A stretch of DNA of 64,000 nt from Sorangium cellulosum So0157-2 (GTDB lineage: Bacteria > Myxococcota_A > Polyangia > Polyangiales > Polyangiaceae), in the NCBI RefSeq assembly GCF_000418325.1, contig NC_021658.1, positions 13,000,501 to 13,064,500 of the forward strand, in the 5' to 3' direction. A model generated the notes under the pieces. The model saw only the letters and a list, made by a program, of their open reading frames with translations. It was not told where the DNA came from and ran no database searches. The position numbers and the translations under genes were made by a program. Every line of letters begins with the position of its first letter. Positions within the stretch are counted from its first letter, which is position 1. Positions 52,454 through 63,078 of this stretch are shown piece after piece.

Positions 52454-53479
52454 TCATTCCTCGTCCTGCATAGCGCGATCTCCAAGTCGCCGGACGCGCT
52501 GGTGAGCTGTGCCATGGTCCACCACGACCCAAGGAGCCAGCGGATCGTACGCTGTGACACCCCACACCGGGAGCGGCGCTCCTTGAGCGATCTCAGCAAG
52601 ACCGTGACGCTTTATTTCATCGCCGACAGCCGTCAACCTATAGCGAGCCTCTAGCATAGGTGGCCTGTCCGGCCTATAGGGCACACTCTCCAGCGCGGCC
52701 TCAGCTCCACGGTGCTCGGCCCACTGGCGCAGCCGCATGGCGAGAAAGCAATCGCCGATGCGCGTCCCCCAACCGTTACGCAGCTCTTCGCCTGCCGACG
52801 AACGGTGCACGAACACGTCCGCGGGCGTCAACCAGTCTCTACTGAGACACGCGAACAAGAGCTCATCAACCCAAGATAGGGCAAGTGCTCTACCATCCAC
52901 CCGAGGAAAGAATGCAGCTTGGTGGGCGCCCAGCTCTAGGAGATCCTTCCGCGCTCGATCTGCGCGCGCCCCCTCGATGGACAGCACCGGAGATCGACCG
53001 GATAGCCTTCGCCAAGAGCGCGCCATGTGCTGGACACGCGTCCGAGATAGAGCGCCCGCGTCGTCCAAACCGCGGCGCGCGTCAACCGGCTTCACGTGGA
53101 CGAATCCACGGCTAAACCCATCCTCCGGCGCATCTCCCAGGACGACCATGTCGAGCTCCGGGTGCTCTGGCCGATAGCGGAGCCTCCACGCGCAGAGCGC
53201 CCACAGCATCAGCCTATCGCTCCACAACCCGGACGTCCACACGACGATCCTCTGCCGTGATTTCAACGCATCGACAACATCACGAAACCGCGAACGGAAT
53301 CGTGTCCTTTCCCGCCCTCTAAGGCTCCAATAATCACACCGCCGCTCACAATGATCTTCGGGATCGGATGCGCACGGCCCCTCCAGCACGTTATCACGCA
53401 CAAAACGCACAGGAAGGCGAAGCCCGCGTCGGACCGCTCTTCGAATGTCCTCATCTGTGGTGACGTGAATAGTCACCAA
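52454..53479 (-). CDS. DUF1835-like protein
   Basis: The 341-aa soluble protein starts at TTG 53479 or GTG 53476 (GAGG upstream). The N-terminal part VTIHVTTDEDIRRAVRRGLR ... FVRDNVLEGPC and RIVVWTSGLWSDRLMLWALC matches the DUF1835 pattern (opening strand, loop ending in GP, then a VVxW-x-(S/D)xxDQLMLxxLL helix). The C-terminal half is helical (SRDWLTPADVFVHRSSAGEE, RIGDCFLAMRLRQWAEH) and corresponds in position to the DUF3658-type partner domain. Family function is unknown. It is transcribed in the same direction as the beta-barrel cassettes on both sides, and its start is 20 bp from the truncated barrel paralog. Confidence 0.6.
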   Translation of the reverse strand: MVTIHVTTDEDIRRAVRRGLRLPVRFVRDNVLEGPCASDPEDHCERRCDYWSLRGRERTRFRSRFRDVVDALKSRQRIVVWTSGLWSDRLMLWALCAWRLRYRPEHPELDMVVLGDAPEDGFSRGFVHVKPVDARRGLDDAGALSRTRVQHMARSWRRLSGRSPVLSIEGARADRARKDLLELGAHQAAFFPRVDGRALALSWVDELLFACLSRDWLTPADVFVHRSSAGEELRNGWGTRIGDCFLAMRLRQWAEHRGAEAALESVPYRPDRPPMLEARYRLTAVGDEIKRHGLAEIAQGAPLPVWGVTAYDPLAPWVVVDHGTAHQRVRRLGDRAMQDEE

Positions 53480-53501
53480 AACCTCAGCATAAACATTTTT
53501 T

Positions 53502-53819
53502 TTACAATCTCAGGGACGGCCCAAGACTGACGTTACCTGTGTTCGTGACGTACCCAAGCGTAACGGCCGTTCGGTCGTAGACCCCTACACGTGCGCCTGG
53601 GATGATGCTGAGCATGCTGTGGACTTCGATCCGGAAGTCCTTCTCTCTGCGCCAGAACCACCCGACAGAAGGACTCACCGCAAGTTTTGGCTCGGTCCCG
53701 ACCTGGATCCCGCCCACGCTCACGCCGCCGCTGACCTCGAGTGCCTGTGCGGTCGCCGGGACAACGACGAGCGCACAAGCGCAGCGCAGGCAGACCTTGG
53801 GGTGTGAGCACGTAGACAT
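53502..53819 (-). pseudogene. Truncated paralog of the beta-barrel-like protein
   Basis: ATG 53819 gives 105 residues: a signal peptide (VCLRCACALVVVPATAQALE), then LEVSGGVSVGGIQVGTEPKL, GVYDRTAVTLGYVTNTGNVS and LGPSLRL, stop. It aligns with residues ~45-130 of the protein at 51074-51676, including the GVYxxTxVxxGY and NVSxGPS motifs. It ends where the other continues for 70 residues, so the barrel would be incomplete. Confidence 0.65.
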
Positions 53820-53877
53820 GGCGGAAGCCCTGGCCGAATCGCGACCCACGCTGTGGGGCGAGAACGATTTTTCTGGG

Positions 53878-54199
53878 CGCGTGGCGTTGGCGTCAAAAAG
53901 AAACGCCGCGGTGAAACCGCAACGGATGGGGGCGAGCCGTCCCGGGCGTGCGCAGGGGCGCACGCGGTTGCGCGGCGGCGGTGTTCGCCAACGAGCTGGC
54001 CGATGAACGGCCGGTCACCAGCGCCCAATGCATCCCTCGACCTTCGCGCTTCGCGGCCGCTCCGCGCCCCGGCCAGGTGACACCGACGGCCCCGAGCCCG
54101 AGGCTTGCGGGCGTTCACCTCGCCCCCGCGGCCGCTCCCCCGTCAGGCGCCGCCCCAAGCCAGCGGCGCGCCTCTGCGGGGTACAGCCGGCCTTCCACG
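53878..54199 (-). repeat. Dispersed repeat family B, copy 2
   Basis: Same order of shared strings as copy 1 (51683), again located between a beta-barrel-type gene (53502) and a 48-aa membrane-protein sequence (54200), on the same strand. The conserved arrangement shows that the whole cassette was duplicated, not just the repeat. Confidence 0.85.
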
Positions 54200-54346
54200 T
54201 CAGTGACGGCGCCGGAAGCGGCGGACGAGCGCGGCGCCCACGCCGACGAGCACGAGCAGGGCCACGCCGACCCACGGTCGACCAGGGGCTGCGGCGTCGA
54301 GGCCGCGCTCGCGCAGGTGCCCTGGCACGGAGCTCGCTTCGAGCAC
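54200..54346 (-). CDS. 48-aa membrane protein, second copy
   Basis: GTG 54346 to TGA 54200: VLEASSVPGHLRERGLDAAA, then TM helix WVGVALLVLVGVGAALV and RRFRRRH. Length (48 aa) and TM/tail match the copy at 52001; the N-terminal half is unrelated. The start is uncertain and the gene lies 29 bp from the divergent cysteine desulfurase start, so it may be a relic. Confidence 0.4.
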   Translation of the reverse strand: MLEASSVPGHLRERGLDAAAPGRPWVGVALLVLVGVGAALVRRFRRRH

Positions 54347-54374
54347 TGCGGTGGTCCGGCGCGGAGGAAGCGTG

Positions 54375-55616
54375 ATGAAGGCGAACGAACAGAATGTCCG
54401 GGAGAGGCCAGCCTTCGAGGTCGAGCGCGTGCGCCGGGACTTCCCGATCCTCCAGCGGCCGGTGAACGGACGTCCGCTCGTGTACCTCGATACCGCCGCG
54501 AGCGCCCAGAAGCCGCAGGTCGTCCTCGACGAGATGACGCGCTTCATGCGCGAGGACTACGCCAACATCCATCGCGGTGGGTACGCCTTGAGCCAGCGAT
54601 CGACGGCGCTGTACGACGCAGCGCGGGAGAAGGTGGCCCGCTTCATCCATGCCGGAGACGCGCGGGAGATCGTCTTCGTCCGTAATGCGACCGAAGGGAT
54701 CAACCTGGTCGCCAGCAGCTACGGGCGGCATTTCCTCCAGCGAGGCGACGAGGTCCTCATCACCCACATGGAGCACCACGCCAACATCGTGCCGTGGCAG
54801 CTCCTGCGGCAGGAGAAGGGCATCACGCTCGGCGTCGCCCCGATCTCCGACGAGGGCGAGCTCGACATGGAGGCCTTCGAGCGAATGCTCACGGACCGCG
54901 TCAAGCTCGTCTCGGTCGTCCACGTTTCGAATTCGCTCGGCACCGTGAACCCGGTCGAAGAGATCGTACGCCTCGCGCACGCGCGCGGGATCCCCGTGCT
55001 CATCGATGGCTGCCAGGCGGCCCTGCACATGCCGGTCGACGTGCGTGGCCTCGACGCCGATTTCTACGTCTTCAGCGGCCACAAGGTCTACGGACCGACC
55101 GGGATCGGCGTCCTCTTCGCCAAGCTCCCGCACCTCGAGGCGATGCCGCCATACCAGGGCGGCGGCCTCATGATCCGCTCGGTGACGTTCGAGCGCACCG
55201 AGTTTTCGCCGCCGCCGCGGAAGTTCGAGGCGGGGACGCCGAACATCGTCGGCGCGATCGGCCTCGGCGCGGCGCTCGATTACGTGTCCTCGCTCGGCCT
55301 CGCGAACATCCACGCCCACGAGTCGGCGTTGCTCGCCCATGGCACCGAGCTGCTCCGGGAGATCCCGGGACTGCGGTTGATCGGCACGGCGCGGGAGAAA
55401 TCCAGCATCCTGGCGTTCGTCGTGGATGGGATGGACCCGCAGGAGATCGGCGCCGCCCTCGGCAGGAACGGCGTCGCCGTGCGGGCGGGGCACCATTGCA
55501 CGCAGCCGTTGATGGACCGCTTGGGGCTCGACGGCACGACGCGCGCGTCGATAGGCCTCTACACGACGAGGGAGGATCTCGACGCGCTCGCCGCCAGCCT
55601 GCGCCAGGTCCTCTAG
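54375..55616 (+). CDS. sufS: Cysteine desulfurase, SufS/CsdA type
   Basis: The 413-aa PLP enzyme has an N-terminal RRDFPILQRPVNGRPLVYLD, then TAASAQKP and YANIHRGGYALSQRST. PLP-binding histidine lies in THMEHHANIVPW, Asp in LIDGCQAALHMPVDV, Schiff-base Lys237 in SGHKVYGPTGIGVL, and catalytic Cys375 in RAGHHCTQPLM within the short loop typical of group II (SufS) enzymes. It converts cysteine to alanine and delivers sulfur for Fe-S or other thio-cofactors. ATG 54375 follows GAGGAAG. No sufBCD or sufE partners are adjacent, so a stand-alone CsdA-like role is possible. Confidence 0.92.
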   Translation: MKANEQNVRERPAFEVERVRRDFPILQRPVNGRPLVYLDTAASAQKPQVVLDEMTRFMREDYANIHRGGYALSQRSTALYDAAREKVARFIHAGDAREIVFVRNATEGINLVASSYGRHFLQRGDEVLITHMEHHANIVPWQLLRQEKGITLGVAPISDEGELDMEAFERMLTDRVKLVSVVHVSNSLGTVNPVEEIVRLAHARGIPVLIDGCQAALHMPVDVRGLDADFYVFSGHKVYGPTGIGVLFAKLPHLEAMPPYQGGGLMIRSVTFERTEFSPPPRKFEAGTPNIVGAIGLGAALDYVSSLGLANIHAHESALLAHGTELLREIPGLRLIGTAREKSSILAFVVDGMDPQEIGAALGRNGVAVRAGHHCTQPLMDRLGLDGTTRASIGLYTTREDLDALAASLRQVL

Positions 55617-56737
55617 CCTCCGGGTGCCGGCCCCTCTCAGCTCGACCGGCGCCCGGCGATGACGGTCCGTCGCTGCGCGATCGTCCCATGATCACCGGGA
55701 TCACCCAAAGGCAAACTTCGCGGCGAAACCGGAATAAACGCGGGCGGCCCGTCCCAGGCGTACGCAGGGGCGCACGCGGTTACACGGCGGGGGTGTTCGC
55801 CAGCCATGTGGTTGACGAACACCCCGACCACTGAACAAGCGCAGCACGGACGTGTCGACACGCGCCGCCTGAGCTATCTGATCTGGTCGCCGGAGCACCA
55901 CGCGAAACTCATACGAAATACGAGAACACAGTCAACGATGCCGGACCCTCTCGCCCCTGATGTTTGCCGCACAGTGTCTTCCATACGTGGCGACACCTCT
56001 GCGCTTGAACTCGACGTCGAGCCGGGGAGGTCGTTCGCGGAGGCCCTGACACTGCCTGGCTTCTTCGTGGCGCGGCGTTTGGCCCTACCCGGCACGCGGC
56101 GAGCCTCCGCGCCGGTGGCCGACGCCACCGGAGTCGATTGACGCTTCACCGGCGCGGCGCCGGCTCGGTGCTCCACCCGGGTCTGCTTCTCGTTCGCTCG
56201 GGCATGATGGCTTCAGCTGGCGCGGCGCCAGCGGCTTCATCCCATCTCGCACTAGACGGCAGCACGCGGGTACCCACGGGGTGCGGAACCGAGGTCTGCA
56301 GCGAGGCCTTCGAAAGCGCCGGCGAGCGGCCGCCGCGACACCTGCTCTTGTGGACCGTCATCGCGAACGCCGTCTTGTGCGGCGGCAGCTGCGACGGGGC
56401 GGTGTTCTATCGAAAGCAGGTGTGGACGGCGAGGACACGCCTCTTGATATTGCGGGCGACCTCGCGAAGGTTCACCACCTGCGGGGCGAAACACGTGCTT
56501 CCGGACGTCACCCAAAGCTCCTGTCGCGTATGGCGGGGACTCCGCTCGACGAGAAGGCGGAGGCGGAGACCGAGGCAGACGAGCCGAGGGACGGCGCCGT
56601 CGAGCCGACCACGCCGTAGCCGCACCCCACGCGGCGCCGCCATGGCGAAACTTGATTTGGACGTTATGTCAACTCGGCTCGGTGGAGCAATTTCGGCTTG
56701 ACACTTCAGAATCGGTTTGGAATTCCTTCTCACCGCC
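55617..56737. other. Intergenic region with repeat B fragment, no intact gene
   Basis: Includes repeat B copy 3 at 55705-55830 (CAAACTTCGCGGCGAAACCG ... GTGTTCGCCAGCC), cut off at both ends. Beyond it, open frames on both strands have no coherent domains. The first copy of a 17-bp motif (TGGACGTTATGTCAACT) lies at 56658-56674. Confidence 0.5.
55705..55830 (-). repeat. Dispersed repeat family B, copy 3 (partial)
   Basis: About 125 bp matching the beta-barrel-proximal part of copies 1 and 2; the flanking barrel and membrane-protein sequences are missing. Confidence 0.8.
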
Positions 56738-56890
56738 TCAGTGCGTGGGCCCGGCACCGCCGTTGCCCGAGCCGGCCGGATCGGAGGGCTCGCCGTCTTC
56801 GGGCTCGGGCATGGCGTAGGCGATCAGGTCGACGATGCGCTGGCGCGCGTCGGCGTAGTTCTGCCGGTGCAGCGCGGGCCCAAGCTGACC
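56738..56890 (-). pseudogene. C-terminal gene fragment, family unknown
   Basis: The minus-strand frame reads GQLGPALHRQNYADARQRIV, then DLIAYAMPEPEDGEPSDPAG and a Gly-rich end, stopping at TGA 56738. It looks like a genuine protein C-terminus, but an in-frame stop lies just upstream (~56893) with no start codon between. Confidence 0.4.
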
Positions 56891-56928
56891 AGCCGGCCCC
56901 CGTCAGAATGACCCGCCGTGGGGCGATA

Positions 56929-57300
56929 TCATCGAGGCGAGGCGGTGATCTCGATCTCGTTCCCGCACTTCGTCTTTTGCATGTTGCCCGAGTCCACGAT
57001 CGCAATAACACGCCCATCGGGGCGATCATTGTCTGTATAATAAGCCGTCATTCTCCACTTCGCAATCGCGGAACAGTCCCCAAACGCCATTGAACGACCG
57101 CTGTTGGGCGTAATGGGCGCAGGCGACGTCTGCGATGCTTGACCACCATCCGTGGAGGTTACATCAACCACCATCTTCGCGATGGTTGCGGGGGAAGAGT
57201 TCCAGATCGCCACGTAGAAGGTCTCCGCTCCTTCAGCCGAACTGTCGACGACGAACAGCGGCGTGACGAATGGGACCAGATAGAGCAATTTCTTGAACAT
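56929..57300 (-). CDS. Small secreted protein, unknown function
   Basis: The 123-aa protein has a Sec signal peptide MFKKLLYLVPFVTPLFVVDS followed by SAEGAETFYVAIWNSSPATI, a beta-rich domain with two Cys (FGDCSAIAKWRMTAYYTDND, MQKTKCGNEIEI) likely to form a disulfide. ATG 57300 is preferred over ATG 57315 because an AAAGGGTGG ribosome site lies between them. Its composition is markedly less GC-rich than its surroundings, and it is bracketed by 17-bp direct repeats, both suggesting acquisition. No family recognised. Confidence 0.65.
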   Translation of the reverse strand: MFKKLLYLVPFVTPLFVVDSSAEGAETFYVAIWNSSPATIAKMVVDVTSTDGGQASQTSPAPITPNSGRSMAFGDCSAIAKWRMTAYYTDNDRPDGRVIAIVDSGNMQKTKCGNEIEITASPR

Positions 57301-58754
57301 GATCCACCCTTTCATAGAGTCATCGGTGCCTGGCTACTTGGTCATGTGCGACGCTGCTAAGTCATTGTCAAGCGTCGTGGGCGTGTAGCGCGTGCAAACG
57401 CCCTTCGCCGTCCAAGCAACATCCTGCCCCAGTCGCCGGTTGACGTAATGCCCGGACGGCGACGCCTTCTCGATGCGCCGGAAACCTACACGATTTCCGT
57501 GGTTCTCCGGGTCCGATCGAGGCAAGTGGGGCGTTACAGTGCCCGTGAGCCACTAGGTTGTGGATTATGGATAGACGCTTCGATCGCGTTTAATCCATCG
57601 AAAATAAGAATATTTTATGATAGCGGGAGTGGATCGCACTTCTGGACGTTATGTAAACTGACGGTCGTGCGCTCTCCTGCAAGACCAAGTCCGCGCTACG
57701 GCTCTCCCTCGGCACCGAGGCGCCCTCGGACCGAGTTCGCCGCCGTCGTTGTCGGTTCCCATGCCTTCAGCCCGTCCGCTACGCCGGCCCCGCGGCGGGA
57801 GCGGGCGTCGAGCTTGCGCTCCGCGCGGCGGCGCGCCTGGGCTCGACCACGTGGACGCCAGCGGCCCCAAACTTGCCGACGTGCACCTCAACCCCACCGG
57901 CAGCCAAGCCGCTGGTGCATGATAAAAACCGTTCATTATCGTTCACCAGTGGCGGCGCGGCTGCCGGATCGAGGCGCTGCTCGACGAGGTGGAGCGCGTC
58001 GAGGCCTCACCCGCGCTGGCGATCATCGGCGTCAAGGTGGAGCGCGTCGAGGGCTGCTCGACCGGGTGGAGCACGGCCGCGCAGACGGGCTGCGGGGTTC
58101 TCACCGTCTCATCGGGGGCGCTCTCGCGGTTGAGAAGCGGCGCCCATGAGCGGTGAGAGCGGCGCCGCGGCGCGACCGCATGTTCGTACACGGGGCGGGG
58201 AGCTTGGTGCTCCAGGAGGCCGCCGCCGTTCCGAGCTTGTCGTATGCGTTCGAGCTTGTCTCTGGCGCTTCTACGGGGCCGCCCTGCGCCCGAGCGCATC
58301 CTCGGCGCTCGCCCCGTCCCCGAGCTCTCCTTGGCGCTTCTACGGGGCCGCCCTGCGCCCGAGCGCGTCCTCGGCGGCCGCCCTACCCTCCCGAGCTCGT
58401 TCTCTGCGGCGCCCTCTCTCTGCGGCCGCCCTTCGTCCGATCACGGGCGACGCCCGCGGGGAGGAGGCGTGCGTCGCCGAGCCCAACCGTTCGGCGGACG
58501 AACCCCGCGGCCGCCTGGACCGCCAGCGGATGGGCGCTCGGAGTGTTCGTCGACCAGCTGACCGATGAACGGCCGGTCACCAGCGTCCGATGCATCCCTC
58601 GACCGTCGCGGCCGCTCCGCGCCCCGGTCAGGTGACACCGACGGCCCCGAGCCCGAGGCATGCCGGCGTTCACCTCGCCACCGCGGCCGCTCCCCCGTCT
58701 GGCGCCGCCCCGAGCGAGCGGCGCGCCCCTGCGGGGTATGGCCGACCTACCGGG
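57301..58754. other. 1.4-kb region with no intact gene
   Basis: AT-richer around 57540-57660, then GC-rich decayed sequence. A direct duplication of about 50 bp (TGGCGCTTCTACGGGGCCGC... at 58263 and 58332, 69-bp period) is present. Repeat B copy 4 begins at 58555. Open frames lack coherent features. Confidence 0.45.
58555..58754 (-). repeat. Dispersed repeat family B, copy 4 (partial)
   Basis: Matches the part of copies 1 and 2 nearest the 48-aa gene (GACCGATGAACGGCCGGTCA ... CCCCGAGCCCGAGGC). Again followed on its right by the TM-tail sequence. Confidence 0.85.
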
Positions 58755-58901
58755 TCAGCGACGGCGCCGGAGGCGGAGGACGAGCGCGGCGCCCACGCCG
58801 ACGAGCACGAGCAGGGCCACGAAGACCCACGCCCAATCCAGGGGATCCGCGCTCCATCCCTGGGAGGGAAAACGGCTTCGCGTGTCAAGGCCGGGCTCAA
58901 C
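58755..58901 (-). pseudogene. 48-aa membrane protein, third copy without start codon
   Basis: Frame to TGA 58755 reads ...SQGWSADPLDWAWVFVALLV, LVGVGAALV, LRLRRRR. Counting back 48 codons as in the other copies reaches GTT, not a start codon, and overlaps the end of the phosphatase gene. Treated as a relic. Confidence 0.55.
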
Positions 58902-60489
58902 GCGCGCGCAGATCCGCGAGCGCAATCGGCTGCCGAAGCAACGTCTCGCCGTGCTCGCCCTTCAAGATAAGCGCGATCTCCTCGCCGCTCCGGTCGAGAT
59001 AGATGTCCACGACGCCGTAGTTCGTGCGGTCGAACACCTCGCTCATGAGATAGCGATCGATGCCCCTGCCCACCTGCGGCTCGTTCCAGGGCGCGTTCGC
59101 GAGGGGGCTCGACGTGAGCTCCCAGAACTCGGGCCCCGCACGCCCGCCGATGTCGCGCCCGGGCACGTGGATGAGGTTCGCCATGTGGAGGTCGCCGCTC
59201 ACGAAGACCACCCCCTGGATGTCATTCGATTCGATGAAAGAGAGGATCTCTTCGAGCTCGCCGGGCGCGTCGGTGCGGAAGCTGTCCCAGCCGTTTTTGA
59301 CGGGGTGCTCGGGGAGGACCTGCGTGGGCGAGGCGATGATCTTCACCGGCGCGGCGCTCTCGCCGAGGCCTGTGAGCAGCCAGTCGAGCTGGGCGCGACC
59401 GAGGATCTCCGCCCCGCAGACGCGCTTGTGGTAGCGCGAGTCTGGGAGGAAGATCTCGGCGGGGCCCATCCGGACGGACGAGAACACCCCAGGGACGTCG
59501 GGCAGCCCGAAGCGGGCCTGCGCCCAGCAGCGCTGAAACGCGCGCAGCGAGGTGCCCTTGCCCTCGTAGCGGCCGTCCGCGTCGTTCGGGCCGAAGTCAT
59601 GGTCGTCCCAGATGCCGAGCACAGGGACCCCGGCCAAGAGCCTCCGGATCGCATCGCTATTGCGATTGCGGAGGTGCGTGAGCATCAACGTGTGCTCGGA
59701 GCGGGCGTCGAGCTCGCCGCAGTAGGACGTGTCGCCGATCATCAAGAAGACGTCGGCGCCCTCGCGCGCGATGGCGTCGAAGATGGTGAGCCGCGCGTTC
59801 GAATAGTCCCAGAAGCACGAGCCGTAGGCGATCTTGAGCCTGCGCGCGCCCGCCTCGGGCGCGGTGCGGAGCTCATGGCGATCGGTGACGCCGTTCTCGC
59901 TCGAGATCTCGTAGCGGTAGCGCTGGCCAGGGCGCAGGCCCGTGACGTGGAAGGCGGCGCAGAGCCACTCGGCTCGCTCGGGCGAGAGCGCGGCGCCGAT
60001 CTCCTCGCCGTCGTCGGAGGACAGCGAGATCGAGAGCGGGGAGGTGTCCCTCGCCTGGATCCAGATGCGCGCCTCCGTCTCGGAGACCTCGCCGACCATC
60101 GGGCCTGCGAGGAGCGGGCCCCCCGGATGGCTGTTCCATCCGCCCGGATTGCCGCCCTCCGCCTCGGAGGGGAGCTCGAGCCGCACGCCGTTCCATGGCC
60201 CGTCCCAGCCCGCCGAGCCCGCGTATTTCCACGAGCCGCCGAACGTATTGTCGCCGTCATCGATGGTGAGCTCGAACGAGCCCTCCTTGCCGTGCTCGGG
60301 CTCGAACCACCGGCCCCGCGCCACGCCGTCCGCGAGCTCGCCCTCGACGCGGCCGCCCTTGTGCGTGTACGTGCCGCGGACAGCGCTGCCGCTCTGGGTC
60401 ATGGTCAGCGTCCCGAAGGTCGTCGTCCAGATCCCTGCGAAGCGGGGCACACGGCGCTCCGCCCCGCGGCCCGGGAACAGCTCGGCCAT
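58897..60489 (-). CDS. PhoD-like phosphatase (metallophosphatase family)
   Basis: The 530-aa protein begins with a ~95-residue beta domain (GIWTTTFGTLTMTQSGSAVR, GTYTHKGGRVEGELADG...GRWFEPEHGKEG) of the kind found on assorted enzymes. A PhoD N-terminal Fn3-like domain follows (GPMVGEVSETEARIWIQA; HVTGLRPGQRYRYEI). The catalytic domain has IAYGSCFWDYSNA, FLMIGDTSYCGELDARSEHT, GIWDDHDFGPNDADG and VVFVSGDLHMANLIH, the expected metal-binding Asp/His/Asn residues. No signal peptide is visible, unlike secreted PhoD enzymes, so it may act in the cytoplasm. AAGGAG precedes ATG 60489. Likely a phosphodiester or phosphomonoester hydrolase. Confidence 0.88.
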   Translation of the reverse strand: MAELFPGRGAERRVPRFAGIWTTTFGTLTMTQSGSAVRGTYTHKGGRVEGELADGVARGRWFEPEHGKEGSFELTIDDGDNTFGGSWKYAGSAGWDGPWNGVRLELPSEAEGGNPGGWNSHPGGPLLAGPMVGEVSETEARIWIQARDTSPLSISLSSDDGEEIGAALSPERAEWLCAAFHVTGLRPGQRYRYEISSENGVTDRHELRTAPEAGARRLKIAYGSCFWDYSNARLTIFDAIAREGADVFLMIGDTSYCGELDARSEHTLMLTHLRNRNSDAIRRLLAGVPVLGIWDDHDFGPNDADGRYEGKGTSLRAFQRCWAQARFGLPDVPGVFSSVRMGPAEIFLPDSRYHKRVCGAEILGRAQLDWLLTGLGESAAPVKIIASPTQVLPEHPVKNGWDSFRTDAPGELEEILSFIESNDIQGVVFVSGDLHMANLIHVPGRDIGGRAGPEFWELTSSPLANAPWNEPQVGRGIDRYLMSEVFDRTNYGVVDIYLDRSGEEIALILKGEHGETLLRQPIALADLRAR

Positions 60490-60610
60490 GAGGGTCTCCT
60501 TCCAGGGGTCGCCCTGGGGAGCGGCCCGTCGCCGTCATGACACCATGCGCGTGGACCCATGTAAACTCGCTGGCGGTGGGTCGCTCCGCGCTTCGTCATC
60601 CGCCGGCGAG

Positions 60611-61705
<1,095 letters not shown>

Positions 61706-61762
61706 CGTCTTGTTGAAATCGATGCCCGAGAGGTGCTCCTTCGCCTCGCTCGACCGCGGACG

Positions 61763-62851
61763 TCAGTCCTCCTCCGCCGCGCCGCCTGCCAGCACCGTCT
61801 CTCCGCCGCTCTTGCCAAGCTCGATGACCCGGCAGGGCGTCGCCTTCCGGATCCGCTCCGCCAGCGGGCGCGAGTGCGTCGTGATCCACAGCTGGCTCCG
61901 GGACGCCGCGTGCACGAGCAGATCCCCGAGCGGCCCGAGCAGATCCGGATGCAGGCTCGTCTCCGGCTCGTTCAGCGCCAGGAGCAGCGGAGGCCTCGGG
62001 CTCAAGAGCGCCGCCAGCAGGCAGAGGTAGCGCGCCGTGCCGTCCGAGAACTCGCGGGCGTCGAGCGGCCGCGACATCCCTGGCAACCCGAGCTCGACGC
62101 GGAACCGCCCCTGCATCGAGGAGACCTCGAGCGACGCGCCCGGGAACGCGCTGGAGACGGCATCCCGCAAGGCGCCCCTGTCGCCGATATCGAGGATCGT
62201 CGCCAGCGCCGCGGCGACATCGTGGCCATCGGTGCTGAGCACCGGCGTCCGCACCCCGACCTGCTCGACCCGGAGCGGCGCGCCGGCGTCGGTGCGGAAG
62301 TGGTGATAGAACCGGAAGTTCATCAGCTGTTGCCGCACCACCGAGAGCAGCGGAAAGCGGTGCGGCTCCACCACCTGCGACAGCACCGACTCCGAGCCCC
62401 AGAGCGAGTAGGGAAAGGTCACGCGGTGGCCGTCCACGTCGCGCGCGAAGGCCGAGCCCGCGGCCCGCTCCAGCATCGGCAGGCGGCGGCGCTTGTCGAG
62501 CAGCCAGAGGTTCTCTTCCTTGATGTCCGGGTCCAGCGCGAACGGCCCTGCCGGCGGCGGCGTCAGCCCGCACTGAAGCTCGTAGACGAGCTGATCCAGC
62601 CGCACCCGCAGCGTCATCCGCACCGGGCCTTTGCTGCGCTGGCCGGCCCAGAGCACAGACGGCATCCCCCCCTCCTCGGCCAGGGTCCGCGCGAAGCTCC
62701 CGCTCGCCGCGGCGCCGAGCAGCACCATCGTGCGATAGAGGTTGGTCTTGCCGACGCCGTTCGGTCCGACGATGATATTGACCTGCGCGAGGGGGAGGGT
62801 CAGCTCGCGGATCGAGCGATACCCGGCGACGTGGAGCTCCTGGACCGTCAT
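61763..62851 (-). CDS. RecF/SMC-like predicted ATPase (COG4637 type)
   Basis: The 362-aa protein has Walker A VGPNGVGKTNLYR (~28-40), an ABC-type signature FSDGTARYLCLLAALL, Walker B LLLALNEPETSLHPDLL and the H-switch LWITTHSRPLAERI. Asn in place of the usual Walker B Asp (NEPE) is, as far as I know, common in this subfamily, so it is not taken as a defect. ATG 62851 starts MTVQELHVAGYRSIRELTLP, the normal beginning. Function unknown; members are often found as solitary ATPases or in defence contexts. It is followed directly by the shortened antiporter gene. Confidence 0.85.
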   Translation of the reverse strand: MTVQELHVAGYRSIRELTLPLAQVNIIVGPNGVGKTNLYRTMVLLGAAASGSFARTLAEEGGMPSVLWAGQRSKGPVRMTLRVRLDQLVYELQCGLTPPPAGPFALDPDIKEENLWLLDKRRRLPMLERAAGSAFARDVDGHRVTFPYSLWGSESVLSQVVEPHRFPLLSVVRQQLMNFRFYHHFRTDAGAPLRVEQVGVRTPVLSTDGHDVAAALATILDIGDRGALRDAVSSAFPGASLEVSSMQGRFRVELGLPGMSRPLDAREFSDGTARYLCLLAALLSPRPPLLLALNEPETSLHPDLLGPLGDLLVHAASRSQLWITTHSRPLAERIRKATPCRVIELGKSGGETVLAGGAAEED

Positions 62852-63078
62852 CCCGCCCAGGATAGCCCATCGTGGGCACCCGCCGCCCGCGGCGGCCGCG
62901 CCGAGCTCGCCGGCCCGGACGCCGGCCCTTGGTTTCGGCCTTGCGGCGCAGCGGCAGTCCGTGAAACCCTGCGCGGGGGAGCGCGCAAATGCGACGGTCT
63001 AGCGCGGTTTTCATTCGGCTTCGATGCAGACGTCGCTCGTCTCCGTCTCTCGTCCCCATCAGCACATGAGGGATTGAC

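Larger units (their letters stand above)
56658..57659 (+). repeat. 17-bp direct repeats bracketing a ~1-kb segment
   Basis: TGGACGTTATGTCAACT (56658-56674) and TGGACGTTATGTAAACT (57643-57659) differ by one base and are in direct orientation. They enclose the low-GC secreted-protein gene at 56929. A weaker relative (TGGACCCATGTAAACTCG) occurs near 60551. They could be attachment or target sites, or operators. Confidence 0.6.

Noticed and set aside
61763..62851. NEPE in place of DEPE as evidence that the ATPase is dead
   Set aside because: To my knowledge Asn is common at this position in the COG4637-type subfamily and the other motifs are intact.
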